In this document: one piece after another, positions 43,413 through 52,391 of the stretch | Layout: each line of letters begins with the position of its first letter | Position numbering within the stretch: position 1 is the stretch's first letter | Source: Candidatus Nitrohelix vancouverensis | GTDB taxonomy: Bacteria > Nitrospinota > Nitrospinia > Nitrospinales > VA-1 | DNA: 64,000 nucleotides | Direction of reading: 5' to 3' | Assembly: GCA_015698305.1 (NCBI GenBank) | Contig: CP048620.1 | Coordinates: 186,001 to 250,000 of the forward strand | The notes under the pieces: generated by a model | What the model was told of the DNA's origin: nothing | Databases searched by the model: none | The model's input: the letters and a program-made list of their open reading frames with translations, nothing else | Translations under genes and position numbers: made by a program

Positions 43413-44485
43413 AACTCTATCAACTCACCCGCTTCGTAGACTCGGTTGGATTTTCTCCCCAGGACGTCCCAATAGCGCATCGGAGAAACGCCCCCGCCGG
43501 GACGCTTGATCGCAATATTCGTTTCATCAAACGCATCACCACAATCAATGCGGCGGGATGCAATCAAACTCCTGCGAACGATTTTTCTGTTTTCCCTTTC
43601 AGCAAAAACAGGTAGCTTGCGTCCTTCGCCAAGCGCCGCTTCGACGTCTCGGATAGAACTCGCCATCGACTTAAATGTTTCCGGCTCCAATGAAGCGCGA
43701 TGATCCGGGCCGGGCAAAGAGCAATCCAGCGTGAAATGTTTCTCTATCAAGGTTGCGCCCAAAGCGACTGCCGCCGTCGCAACGGCTATTCCTGCCGTGT
43801 GATCCGAATAACCCACATCCAGACCAAAAGCCTGCTTCATCGTTTGCATCGCGCGCAAATTCACGCTCTCTACCGGAGCCGGATATTCGGTCGTGCAATG
43901 TAGCAAGGTGACTTTCTCCCTCAATAATCTCTGACCCTCATCCGCCCAGATCGCGCCCTCAAAAGCCTCCCGAGAGGGAGTTTCAGCGGTATTGAGGTAT
44001 CCGAAGGCAAGCGTCCCCAACGCCATTTCGATCTCTCCCAAGGTCGCCATGCCCGTCGACAGAATCGCCGCTTTCCCAGTGCGCGCCGCCCCCAACAATA
44101 ACGGCGCATTGGTGATCTCCCCTGAGGGAAGTTTGATGCGCGGCGTCTTCAAGTCCTCCGCCAAAAACCGCAAACTCTCTAAATCGAAAGGGGTCGATAA
44201 AAATTGAATGTTTTGTTTCTGACAGCGCTTCGCCAGTTCGCGGTGCATCTCCGGGCTCAGCTCCAATCGCTGAAGCATTTCCAGCTGAGTCTCCTCACTG
44301 CCAGTTTCCTTAATTTGATAGGACGCCTTCGGAGAATGCCGACTGACTATCTCATGAGCGCGAAAAGTTTGAAACTTGACCGCGTCAGCGCCTGCTTTCG
44401 CCGCGGCATCCACCAGCGCAAAGGCAAGATCTCTCTCGCCGTTGTGATTGACGCCCGCTTCCGCAATGATATAGGTGGATTTCAT
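43409..44485 (-). CDS. legI: N,N'-diacetyllegionaminate synthase (NeuB/LegI)
   Basis: A 358-residue NeuB-family synthase that condenses the 6-deoxy-diamino mannose analogue with PEP to give legionaminic acid. The TIM barrel begins IIAEAGVNHNGE, with DAVKFQTF, STPFDLESL and KLPSGEITN; the C-terminal SAF antifreeze-like domain starts near residue 300 (RSLIASRRIDCGDAF). The ATG at 44485 gives the normal N-terminus; the open frame continues upstream and overlaps legG, so that part is not used. 22 bp follow the legG stop. Substrate preference (legionaminate versus sialate) is inferred from LegB and LegC. Confidence 0.92.
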   Translation of the reverse strand: MKSTYIIAEAGVNHNGERDLAFALVDAAAKAGADAVKFQTFRAHEIVSRHSPKASYQIKETGSEETQLEMLQRLELSPEMHRELAKRCQKQNIQFLSTPFDLESLRFLAEDLKTPRIKLPSGEITNAPLLLGAARTGKAAILSTGMATLGEIEMALGTLAFGYLNTAETPSREAFEGAIWADEGQRLLREKVTLLHCTTEYPAPVESVNLRAMQTMKQAFGLDVGYSDHTAGIAVATAAVALGATLIEKHFTLDCSLPGPDHRASLEPETFKSMASSIRDVEAALGEGRKLPVFAERENRKIVRRSLIASRRIDCGDAFDETNIAIKRPGGGVSPMRYWDVLGRKSNRVYEAGELIEL

Positions 44486-44507
44486 GGATCCCATCCAGAT
44501 GCGCCCC

Positions 44508-45674
44508 CTATCGGGACGGCAAATCATAAAACGTTTTTTTAATATTCTGCAAGTCAAACGACTTCAGAACAGCCAGGATTTTCTCTGAAGCGCCGCCCTG
44601 ATAGTAAGGCGATTTAACGCCCTTTAATTTCATCTGAAAATCAACCGACAAGACCTGACGGATCGCAGCTTCAATAGACGCCTTCGTTTCGTCGCAATCG
44701 ACAACCGACCCGGCGCGCAAACGACCTTTCTGACGGTCGCCTATATTCACCGTCGGCTTTTCAAACACCGGAGCTTCGATCAACCCGCTGGATGAATTGC
44801 CAATCACCGCGTCCACCTCGTTCATCACCCCGAAATAATAATACGAGCCGAGAGAAACATGCGCGACGGCGCGCTCCTGACGCGCCTCAACAAAAGCATC
44901 AATCAATTCTATAATTTTTCGTCCGCCTTCGTCGCAATTGGGTTTGGTGAAAATAATCCGGGCGTCAGGAAAGACGTCCAGAGCTTCAAACAGCGCCTGG
45001 ATCGCTTTCTCCGGCCCCTCCCGGTTCAAGGTCTCAGGATGATAGGTAACGAGAAAATTCCGTTCGCCCAGGGACAAACCTAATCTAGCTTCCAGATCCG
45101 CCCGAGTCGGCCGCTCCATCGTCTTCAACAAATCGAGGCCCGGGGCGCCGAAATTAAAAATGCGCGACGGGCCTTCCCCCATCTGCCTCACCCTGCATTG
45201 ATACGCTTCTGCCGCGACAAAATGAACATGGGACATTTTGGTGATCGCATGACGAAACGCTTCGTCCATAGCGCCTTCCGTCGTTTCCCCGCCATGCAAA
45301 TGCGCAATGGGAATACGCGCCGCCGTCGCCGCCATCGCCGCCGCCAACATCTCAAAGCGATCGCCCAACAGGATCGTCACATCAGGTTGCAATCGGTCAA
45401 AAACTTCAGCGAAACCAATAACGCCCAACCCAATTGATTTACCAATACCCACCGCAGTGTCGCTCGACAACAGCATTTCCACGCGGGCGCTGACCTCGAA
45501 ACCGTCTTCGATGATCCCATCAACGGTCATGCCAAATTCAGGCGACAAATGCATACCCGTCGCCACAACCTGCAAGCGCAATTCAGGATCGTTCTGAATG
45601 GCTCGCATCAGGCAGGACAAGTGACCATAATCGGCGCGCGTTCCGGTAACCACGCATAAGCTTCGTTCAGACAT
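44508..45674 (-). CDS. legG: UDP/GDP-sugar 2-epimerase, hydrolysing (LegG/NeuC-like)
   Basis: A 388-residue hydrolysing 2-epimerase of the NeuC/WecB fold. VVTGTRADYGHLSCLMRAI (8-26), LLGDRFEML with the catalytic Asp region, HLHGGETTEGAMDEAFRHA and GNSSSGLIEAPVF are hallmarks. It converts the NDP-diacetamido sugar to free 2,4-diacetamido-2,4,6-trideoxymannose. Gene order LegB-LegC-LegG-LegI supports the legionaminic assignment over sialic acid NeuC. It starts 60 bp downstream of legC. Confidence 0.92.
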   Translation of the reverse strand: MSERSLCVVTGTRADYGHLSCLMRAIQNDPELRLQVVATGMHLSPEFGMTVDGIIEDGFEVSARVEMLLSSDTAVGIGKSIGLGVIGFAEVFDRLQPDVTILLGDRFEMLAAAMAATAARIPIAHLHGGETTEGAMDEAFRHAITKMSHVHFVAAEAYQCRVRQMGEGPSRIFNFGAPGLDLLKTMERPTRADLEARLGLSLGERNFLVTYHPETLNREGPEKAIQALFEALDVFPDARIIFTKPNCDEGGRKIIELIDAFVEARQERAVAHVSLGSYYYFGVMNEVDAVIGNSSSGLIEAPVFEKPTVNIGDRQKGRLRAGSVVDCDETKASIEAAIRQVLSVDFQMKLKGVKSPYYQGGASEKILAVLKSFDLQNIKKTFYDLPSR

Positions 45675-45734
45675 CGCTTTAGAAGGTTGCGTTAAAAAGT
45701 ATAAAACTTGAACGCCGAAAGAGCCTATCGACGT

Positions 45735-46919
45735 TTATACGTTGGAAGCGCAGGCTTCCCGCCCCAATCCGGCGCTGCTTGGAATGTTCACAATCCTCAA
45801 CTCAAGATTCTCAGCTTGATCCAGATTCATGCGCGGACAGTTTTGAAACATGGGTAGGCGACACAGGAGCGTCCAGGCAGGTCGCGTTAAAATCCCCTCA
45901 TCCCGCGTCGCTTCGATCAACGCGTTCAATTGATTCATGTCAGCCTCGGCCAGCAAAAGAACATTCAACCAGTAATTGCTTTTCGCAAACTCCGGTTCCT
46001 CAAAAAATCGCACCGCTGATACGTTTGCAAAACACTCTTGATACGCCATCGCAAGCGAGCGTTTCCATTTTAAAAATTCCGGTAATTGCTCCAGTTGAGC
46101 GCAACCGAGGGCGGCGTTGATATTGGGCAAGCGATAATTATATCCTACCTGATCGTGATAAAAGTTCCACCCATGCGGTCGCCGAGCCGTCGTTGTGATG
46201 TGTCGCGCTTTTTTCGCAAGCTCCGCATCGCGAATCAGAACCGCGCCGCCCCCGCCTGTCGTTACAATTTTATTGCCGTTAAAACTGACCGACGCGCTCT
46301 GCCCCCAATGACCCGTGTGTTTGCCCTTATAATATGAGCCAAGAGACTCCGCCGCGTCTTCAATCAAAATCAGATGAAACCGGTCGCACACCTCTTTCAA
46401 CAGGTCCATATCCACAGGGTGACCGAAGGTATGCACCGCTACGACGGCTCGAATCAAGCGTCCCGTTTGCTTGTTAAAACAATGCCCGCTGCGCACTTCA
46501 GCAATCTCACTGAGATATGTCTCCAGCCGCGCAGGGTCAACGCCGAGCGTTTTTTCTTCACTATCAATGAAATGTGGAACCGCACCGCAATACGCGATCG
46601 CGTTCGCCGGCGCTACAAACGACAAGGCAGGGAGCATCACTTCATCCTCACGCTCAACGCCTGCAAGGATAAGACTCACATGCAAGGCGGCTGTACCGTT
46701 GACCACGGCGATGGCGTGCTCCACTCCAGTGATGTTTTTTAACTCGTCTTCAAACCGGTCTACAAATTTACCGACGGTGGACACCCAGCCCGTGTCCAGA
46801 CATTCTTTCACGTACTCCCACTCCTTGCCCTGAAAACAAGGTTCATGAAGGCCCACCGGCTTGGCGGCCAAACTCGCCAGACTTTGATTTAACGCATTGA
46901 CTACAGATTGAGGATCCAT
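45735..46919 (-). CDS. legC: NDP-4-keto-6-deoxy-GlcNAc aminotransferase (LegC-like)
   Basis: A 394-residue DegT/DnrJ/EryC1-type PLP aminotransferase. The PLP lysine is predicted as Lys217 in SFNGNKIVTTGGGG, preceded by LIEDAAESLGSYYKGK and VGYNYRLPNINAALG after it. It aminates C4 of the LegB product, using glutamate. It follows legB with a 7 bp gap on the minus strand. The N-terminal extension of about 20 residues before the fold is usual for LegC. Assignment is by family and by position between LegB and LegG. Confidence 0.9.
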   Translation of the reverse strand: MDPQSVVNALNQSLASLAAKPVGLHEPCFQGKEWEYVKECLDTGWVSTVGKFVDRFEDELKNITGVEHAIAVVNGTAALHVSLILAGVEREDEVMLPALSFVAPANAIAYCGAVPHFIDSEEKTLGVDPARLETYLSEIAEVRSGHCFNKQTGRLIRAVVAVHTFGHPVDMDLLKEVCDRFHLILIEDAAESLGSYYKGKHTGHWGQSASVSFNGNKIVTTGGGGAVLIRDAELAKKARHITTTARRPHGWNFYHDQVGYNYRLPNINAALGCAQLEQLPEFLKWKRSLAMAYQECFANVSAVRFFEEPEFAKSNYWLNVLLLAEADMNQLNALIEATRDEGILTRPAWTLLCRLPMFQNCPRMNLDQAENLELRIVNIPSSAGLGREACASNV

Positions 46920-46926
46920 GATGAAA

Positions 46927-47937
46927 TCAGATATTATAGATATCCGCCTTATACCCTTTCAAGTTTTCCGCTTGCCTGAACCATTCGACTGTTTCGCCCA
47001 ACCCCCGCAAGAATCCGTCGCGACCGCCATACTCCGGCTTCCAGCCCAGCAAGGTTTCGGCTTTGGCGTTGCTGGCCCACAAACGCTCCACTTCGCTGTT
47101 CTTCGGTCGAAGGCGTTGCGGGTCCTGCATGATTTCCACATCGGAGGACATCGCTTCGGCGATCAACTGAGCCGTATCGCCGATAGACACTTCAAAATTA
47201 CTGCCCAGATTGACGACTTCGCCATCAACCCCGTCCGCCTCCAAAGCACACTGAAACCCCCGGGCAATGTCCTGAACGTAATTGAAATCTCTTGTCGGCT
47301 CCAAAGCCCCCAACTGCAATTTCTTGGCGCCGTTGGCAATCTGGGTGATGATAGTTGGAATCACTGCCCGCGCCGACTGACGCGGCCCATAAGTATTGAA
47401 CGGTCTCACAATACAAACCGGCGTTCCAAACGCCTGATAATAAGATAAAGCGATTTGATCCGCTCCGATTTTTGAGGCCGAATATGGCGATTGACCCTGC
47501 AAGGGATGATCCTCTGTGATCGGCACAAAACGCGCCGTTCCATACACTTCGCTGGTCGAAGTTTGTACGACACGCTCCACTTCCAGTTCCCGCGCCGCTT
47601 GCGCGACATGCAAGGCGCCCTTGATATTCACGTCCACGAAAGTATCGGGCGAATGGTAAGAATAAGGAATCGATATCAACGCCGCCAGATTGCAGACCGC
47701 ATCCATTCCTTTCATGGCATCCTTCACCCCGAAAGGATCGCGAATGTCTCCCGCAACCACGTCCAGTTCTCCACGAATCGCTTCTGGGGCCTGATCCAGC
47801 CATCCCCATGAATTGAATGAATTGTATAAAACAAAAGCTCGGACAGAATACCCTTCGCTCACAAGACGTTCGACCAGATGAGAGCCAATGAAACCATCCG
47901 CCCCGGTCACAAGGATTTTTTTTAACTGTCGCGCCAT
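46927..47937 (-). CDS. legB: NDP-GlcNAc 4,6-dehydratase, retaining (LegB)
   Basis: A 336-residue NAD-dependent extended SDR with TGADGFIGSHL (11-21), STSEVYGTA and YSASK (Tyr152, Lys156). The block TEDHPLQGQSPYSASK is characteristic of LegB-type dehydratases, which act on GDP- or UDP-GlcNAc in the first dedicated step. It heads the minus-strand operon running to 36382, so the operon promoter should lie between 47938 and about 48100. Length is normal. Confidence 0.92.
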   Translation of the reverse strand: MARQLKKILVTGADGFIGSHLVERLVSEGYSVRAFVLYNSFNSWGWLDQAPEAIRGELDVVAGDIRDPFGVKDAMKGMDAVCNLAALISIPYSYHSPDTFVDVNIKGALHVAQAARELEVERVVQTSTSEVYGTARFVPITEDHPLQGQSPYSASKIGADQIALSYYQAFGTPVCIVRPFNTYGPRQSARAVIPTIITQIANGAKKLQLGALEPTRDFNYVQDIARGFQCALEADGVDGEVVNLGSNFEVSIGDTAQLIAEAMSSDVEIMQDPQRLRPKNSEVERLWASNAKAETLLGWKPEYGGRDGFLRGLGETVEWFRQAENLKGYKADIYNI

Positions 47938-48248
47938 CGGGGTTCGCCTTCCAGGCTATACAAAAAGAATGAAATTCAGTCTCTTAAAAAAACGGTATCT
48001 ACTGAATGGGAGGAAAAACGGGGGTTTCATCAGGAACATTTTTTCCACAAAGGAAACACAGGTCAGGCCCGCCACAACCCGTTTTACGCCTTGAAAATTA
48101 GCATTAAACCCCCTTGGAGTCAATAATTACCAAGACTAACGCCAACTGCGGCGCCCGCTTGCATGCAACAATGGTTTCGCCATATTTACTATTGAACTAG
48201 CAGTGAGGATACGGGTACAATCGCAATCGAAACGGAGCAATTCATAAT
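47938..48248. other. 311-bp divergent control region, leg operon and ACP operon
   Basis: Both the legionaminic operon (minus) and the ACP-led operon (plus) start from this spacer. A plus-strand promoter candidate is listed separately. I see no gene, tRNA or strong hairpin in the rest. Confidence 0.55.
48192..48221 (+). promoter_or_regulatory. Candidate sigma70 promoter for the ACP-led operon
   Basis: TTGAAC at 48192-48197 and TACAAT at 48216-48221 are separated by 18 bases; transcription would start near 48228, about 20 bases before the ACP start codon. A GGAG at 48235-48238 serves as Shine-Dalgarno. Confidence 0.5.
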
Positions 48249-48476
48249 ATGACCATTGATAATTTTATTCCCCTTGTGGAAGAACTACTGGAGCTGGATA
48301 AAGGAGCTCTCAAGGGCAATGAACCGCTCGACTCGCTTGAAGACTGGGATTCTCTTGCTATCATCGGTTTTCTTGCAATGACGGATCGTCATTTTGGAGT
48401 CGCCGTAGAGCCGGAAAGTGTCATGTCCTGCAAAACCTTGGATCAACTCAAATCTCTGGTTGAAAAGTCTCTTTAG
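48249..48476 (+). CDS. Acyl carrier protein, dedicated
   Basis: A 75-residue acidic helical carrier protein. The attachment region EDWDSLAIIGF gives Ser35 as the probable phosphopantetheine site; an earlier DSL at 28-30 is a less likely alternative. It starts a plus-strand operon with an SDR and a KAS III-like gene, so it probably holds a short acyl chain destined for the surface glycan instead of bulk fatty acid synthesis. A similar ACP/KAS III/reductase set exists in the flagellin glycosylation island of P. aeruginosa PAK. Confidence 0.85.
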   Translation: MTIDNFIPLVEELLELDKGALKGNEPLDSLEDWDSLAIIGFLAMTDRHFGVAVEPESVMSCKTLDQLKSLVEKSL

Positions 48477-48524
48477 CTCCCTGAAGGTCCTTGCCAACCT
48501 TCTCCTTTTCCGCGTTGCTCAACA

Positions 48525-49280
48525 ATGAATCCCTTGGACTTAACAGACAAACTCGTTCTGGTCACCGGCGCCTCGTCAGGACTGGGACGTGAAATAGGGC
48601 AACACCTGAGCCGCCTGGGCGCGCGCACCCTTCTGCTTGCAAGAAACGAGGCGGGACTGAAGGACACATTAGCCCCTCTCGACGCCTCCAAAAATTTTGC
48701 AGTTCCATTTGACCTGAACCAGACAAGCGCGATTCAACCTCTTTTGAAAGAATTGGCCAAACAACACGGCCCTTTATACGGGATCGTTCACTCCGCAGGC
48801 ATGCAAACCGTATCCCCCCTGCAATACGCCCCTTTAGATGAAATCCAAAGCATGATTCAGGTGCACCTGACTGCGGCTCTGGCTCTGTGCAAAGCGTTCG
48901 CCAGTCGCAAAGTGCGGGCAAATTCGGGAAGCGTCATTTTCATTTCCTCATCAGCCGGAATCGTCGGCGGCTCAGGTCTGTCGGTCTATTCTGGCGTCAA
49001 GGGCGCCCTGATAAGTCTCGCTAGATCGTTAGCCATCGAATGGGCGGGAGACAATATTCGCGTAAACGCAATCGCTCCCGGCTACATTCCAACACAGGCG
49101 GCGCAAGATGCCAGAAAAACGCTCTCTACCGAACAACTCGACGCCCTCATAGCAGAACACCCGCTAGGAGCTGGCGCACCGCGAGATGTCGCTAATGCCG
49201 CCGCCTTCCTGATGGCAGAAACCGGGCGATGGATCACAGGAACCACGCTGGTTATAGACGGCGGTTATTCCGCGCATTGA
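48525..49280 (+). CDS. SDR, probable 3-oxoacyl-ACP reductase
   Basis: A 251-residue classical SDR with TGASSGLG (14-21), HSAGMQ in place of NNAG, ISSSAG with the catalytic Ser and YSGVK. The FabG-like C-terminus TLVIDGGYSAH is present. Lying between ACP and a KAS III-like gene, it most likely reduces a 3-ketoacyl-ACP to 3-hydroxyacyl-ACP. A sugar reductase role cannot be excluded because the locus also holds sugar SDRs. The upstream spacing is 48 bp. Confidence 0.8.
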   Translation: MNPLDLTDKLVLVTGASSGLGREIGQHLSRLGARTLLLARNEAGLKDTLAPLDASKNFAVPFDLNQTSAIQPLLKELAKQHGPLYGIVHSAGMQTVSPLQYAPLDEIQSMIQVHLTAALALCKAFASRKVRANSGSVIFISSSAGIVGGSGLSVYSGVKGALISLARSLAIEWAGDNIRVNAIAPGYIPTQAAQDARKTLSTEQLDALIAEHPLGAGAPRDVANAAAFLMAETGRWITGTTLVIDGGYSAH

Positions 49281-49343
49281 CGCCATGAACTATAAAAAAT
49301 TTCATATCGTCGCCCGCCAATTTCAACGAAAGACGACAAGCTG

Positions 49344-50339
49344 ATGCGCGCCGCCATCACTGCAATCTCCTACCACTTACCTGAAGATATTCTGACCGGA
49401 GAAGATTTGGCCGCAGAATTCCCCGACTGGAATCTGGCCAAAATTGAAAAGAAAACTGGTATTAAAGCCCGGCATATCGCTCGCAAGGGTGAGTTATCTT
49501 CAGATCTAGCTTTTGAAGCGGCGGAGAAATTATTCGCCTCGGGCGACTGCGATCGCAACGATATTGACTTTCTCATATTCTGCACACAGAGTCCCGACTA
49601 CGTACTCCCTGCAACCGCTTGTGTCCTGCAGGACCGTCTGAAGCTACCCATAACAGCAGGCGCTCTCGATATCAACCAGGGTTGCACCGGCTTTATTTAT
49701 GGACTTTCGCTTGCAAAGGGATTAATCGAATCACAACAAGCCCAACGCGTCCTCCTCTTGACAGCCGAAACCTACAGCAAATATATGCGCAAGGAAGATC
49801 GAAGCGTCCGCTCGATTTTTGGCGACGGGGCGGCCGCAACAATAATAGAAGGAAAAGAAAATTTATCTGAAGATTCTATCGGACCCTTTGTTTTTGGAAC
49901 CGACGGAAAAGGCGCGAAAAATCTGAAAGTCTGTGGAAGCGGCTTGCGGTCGCAAGAATGCGCCGTTGACGACGACGGAGCGAAAGGGCTTTTTATGAAC
50001 GGACCCGAGGTCTTCAATTTCACGCTCCGGGCTGTGCCGCAATGCATCGATGATTTGTTGAATCGCGCTTCTATATCCCAAGACGACGTCGATTTGTTCA
50101 TTTTCCACCAGGCCAACCGGCATATGCTTCAACATTTGCGTGATAAAATAAATATCCCGGAAGAAAAGTTTGTTATCTCTCTCGAGCAATCTGGCAACAC
50201 CGTTTCGTCAACCATCCCCATTGCCTTGAAAGAATCGCAAGACCAGAATCGCATCAAAACCGGAAGCCGCATCGTTCTCGTTGGCTTCGGCGTAGGCTAC
50301 TCTTGGGGGTCTACTTTGATTCGCTGGAATTCTACATGA
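49344..50339 (+). CDS. 3-oxoacyl-ACP synthase III-like (FabH family)
   Basis: A 331-residue thiolase-fold enzyme with a complete KAS III triad: Cys114 in NQGCTGFIYG, His255 in FHQANRH and Asn285 in EQSGNTVS. It should condense an acyl-CoA starter with malonyl-ACP to give a short 3-ketoacyl-ACP, which the neighbouring SDR could reduce. Its position in a glycan locus with its own ACP and a GNAT-like gene implies a dedicated acyl group such as 3-hydroxybutyryl for an amino sugar. Confidence 0.88.
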   Translation: MRAAITAISYHLPEDILTGEDLAAEFPDWNLAKIEKKTGIKARHIARKGELSSDLAFEAAEKLFASGDCDRNDIDFLIFCTQSPDYVLPATACVLQDRLKLPITAGALDINQGCTGFIYGLSLAKGLIESQQAQRVLLLTAETYSKYMRKEDRSVRSIFGDGAAATIIEGKENLSEDSIGPFVFGTDGKGAKNLKVCGSGLRSQECAVDDDGAKGLFMNGPEVFNFTLRAVPQCIDDLLNRASISQDDVDLFIFHQANRHMLQHLRDKINIPEEKFVISLEQSGNTVSSTIPIALKESQDQNRIKTGSRIVLVGFGVGYSWGSTLIRWNST

Positions 50340-50389
50340 TTCAGTCTTGAAGCAGGCGACGCAACTCCCAGCTTTCTCAAAAAAATCAC

Positions 50390-51259
50390 ATGATCACAAT
50401 CGAAAACGCCACTGAAAAGGATTTCGAATCAATCTACCCTTTGTTTGCCGATTTCAACAATCCGCATCTAACCAAAGATGACTGGCGCCGCTTGTTTCAA
50501 CATGGGCACGATACAGAAGAAGGATATAACGGACTGATGATGAAATCCGGGGGTTCAGTCGTCGGCTTCATTGGCTTGATCTTCAGCAAACGGCAAATAA
50601 ACGAAGTTTCCAGGCGCTTCTTGAATCTTTCAGGATGGATCGTAAAAAAACCTTACCGCAACCAAAGCCTGTCCCTGCTATTACCAGCCCTCAAACTTAA
50701 AGGCTACACGATCACCGACTACTCTCCATCCCCTGACGCTTTTACCATATTGTCGAAATTTGGGTTTCAGCCGCTGGAAACACATGTCCAGATTGTTCAT
50801 CCGCTAGCCAACCTGTTCGACGCAGAACTGTTCCGATGCAAAATCACCCAGAAGCTTGAAACCATCAAGCGAGAATTTTCCTCGGAAAAAACCCCCGAAC
50901 AACCGGACTGGAGCAAAGACCACCTGAAAGCCCCCTGTAAACAGCTGATGCTACTATCATCACTTGGAAACTGCGCCATCGTCTACACCCGGACTCGAAG
51001 AAAAAACCTTCCCGTCATCGTTCCGCACCATATCAGCAACCCTGAAATTTTCTGCCGATTTGCCGGATATATTGCCGGGCGCCTGGCATTGAAACATGGA
51101 ACCCTGGCTATATTGGCCGACCGACGCTTACTTCAAGGTCGTCGCATAAAAAGTTCGATTTCCTACAGGTTGCCGGAGCCTCGTCTCTACCGCTCGGATG
51201 AGCTGACGGCCAGGGACATTGACGGATTATACTCCGAGCTAACCATTCTCAACCTATGA
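50390..51259 (+). CDS. GNAT-like acyltransferase
   Basis: A 289-residue protein whose first 150 residues look like a GNAT N-acyltransferase (MITIENATEKDFESI start, GFIGLIFSKR, then VKKPYRNQSLSLLLPALKLKG in the position of the acyl-CoA pyrophosphate loop, and TILSKFGFQPL). The remaining 140 residues are unassigned. It follows the ACP/SDR/KAS III genes, so it may be the enzyme that passes the acyl chain to an amino sugar. The P-loop is not a textbook R/QxxGxG/A, hence moderate confidence. Confidence 0.65.
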   Translation: MITIENATEKDFESIYPLFADFNNPHLTKDDWRRLFQHGHDTEEGYNGLMMKSGGSVVGFIGLIFSKRQINEVSRRFLNLSGWIVKKPYRNQSLSLLLPALKLKGYTITDYSPSPDAFTILSKFGFQPLETHVQIVHPLANLFDAELFRCKITQKLETIKREFSSEKTPEQPDWSKDHLKAPCKQLMLLSSLGNCAIVYTRTRRKNLPVIVPHHISNPEIFCRFAGYIAGRLALKHGTLAILADRRLLQGRRIKSSISYRLPEPRLYRSDELTARDIDGLYSELTILNL

Positions 51260-51272
51260 TAGACTCGGGCCG

Positions 51273-52376
51273 ATGACATCCCTTAATGTGAAAAAGGCAA
51301 CCGTGATCAATCGCAAACGGATAAAGCGTTGGGTAACAGACTTGGCATTCCCCGCATTGAGACTATGCCGGGCCGACCGGTTGACGGCTCCATTTTATTC
51401 TGGAATCGGGAGCATTTTGATGTTCCACCGGGTTTGTCCTGAATCCGATAGATCCCGAATCCGTGGAAATTCCGGTTTGGAAACAAGTCCCGAATATCTG
51501 GACCGTCTTATCCAGTTCCTGAAGAGAGACGGTTTTCAGTTTGTATCGTTGCATCAAGTATGCGATTATCTCAAAAATGCAGAGCGACCCGACAAGTTCA
51601 TCGCAGTGACGTTCGACGATGGATACGCCGACAATTTTCTCCATGCGTGGCCCATCCTCCAGCGACACGAAGTTCCCTTTACGATTTACGTTACCACCCA
51701 GTTTCCAGACGGCGACGCCATCCTCTGGTGGTACCTGCTTGAAGATGTCATACATAAAGAGAAGCGAGTTGATTGGGATTTTCAAGGAGCATCGTTTCGC
51801 CTCGACTGTAGTGATCGCTGGTCAAAAGAAGAAGCGTTTCACCAATTGCGAAATTTTTTTTCACTTTTGGACGGCGAACAGCTCGAAAAGGCATTGCATG
51901 ATTTTTTTGGAAAACGCAGGATTGATCTACATGAGAAAACAAAGGAACTCGCTTTGAGCTGGAATCAAATTACCGAAATGAACCGTGACCCATTGGTCGA
52001 TATCGGAGCGCACACCGTGAGTCACCCTGCTCTCAGCCAACTCAACGAGCGCAACGCAATTTCGGAGATAATGCAATCGAAAGAACGCATCGAGTCGCAT
52101 ACGGGAGAGATCGTCAGACACTTTTCCTATCCGTTTGGAACTGTTCGTGAAGCCGGCCCCCGGGAATTCAAACTGGCTGCAGATTGCGGTTTCGACTCTT
52201 CAACCACAACGCGCTTTGGAAACATTTTCCCTGAACACCGCGACCACATTCAGAATCTGCCGCGAATTCCGATCAATCCGAAGCGCGATGGAGAAAACCC
52301 TGAATCCCTCCGCTTATGGGTTCATGGGACGCTCCCTTGTTTAATCAACCAATTTCGCCGACTGCCTGCAGAATAA
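51273..52376 (+). CDS. Polysaccharide deacetylase (NodB homology)
   Basis: A 367-residue NodB-type metal-dependent deacetylase. Motif 1 is TFDDGYADN (113-121) and motif 2 is GAHTVSHPAL with His247 and His251, the zinc ligands. An N-terminal SILMFHRV segment near residue 48 is typical of cytoplasmic or periplasmic carbohydrate esterase family 4 proteins in O-antigen loci; no signal peptide is evident. It could free an amino group from an N-acetyl sugar for re-acylation by the GNAT-like protein encoded 13 bp upstream, which would explain the pairing. The substrate is not known. Confidence 0.82.
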   Translation: MTSLNVKKATVINRKRIKRWVTDLAFPALRLCRADRLTAPFYSGIGSILMFHRVCPESDRSRIRGNSGLETSPEYLDRLIQFLKRDGFQFVSLHQVCDYLKNAERPDKFIAVTFDDGYADNFLHAWPILQRHEVPFTIYVTTQFPDGDAILWWYLLEDVIHKEKRVDWDFQGASFRLDCSDRWSKEEAFHQLRNFFSLLDGEQLEKALHDFFGKRRIDLHEKTKELALSWNQITEMNRDPLVDIGAHTVSHPALSQLNERNAISEIMQSKERIESHTGEIVRHFSYPFGTVREAGPREFKLAADCGFDSSTTTRFGNIFPEHRDHIQNLPRIPINPKRDGENPESLRLWVHGTLPCLINQFRRLPAE

Positions 52377-52391
52377 AATCGAGCTATCATA

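Noticed and set aside
40222-44485. Sialic acid (Neu5Ac) pathway
   Set aside because: LegB- and LegC-type enzymes for a 6-deoxy-diamino sugar are in the same operon, so legionaminic-type acid fits better.
47225-47809. 194-codon minus-strand frame in legB
   Set aside because: Shadow of legB, which has intact SDR motifs in its own frame.
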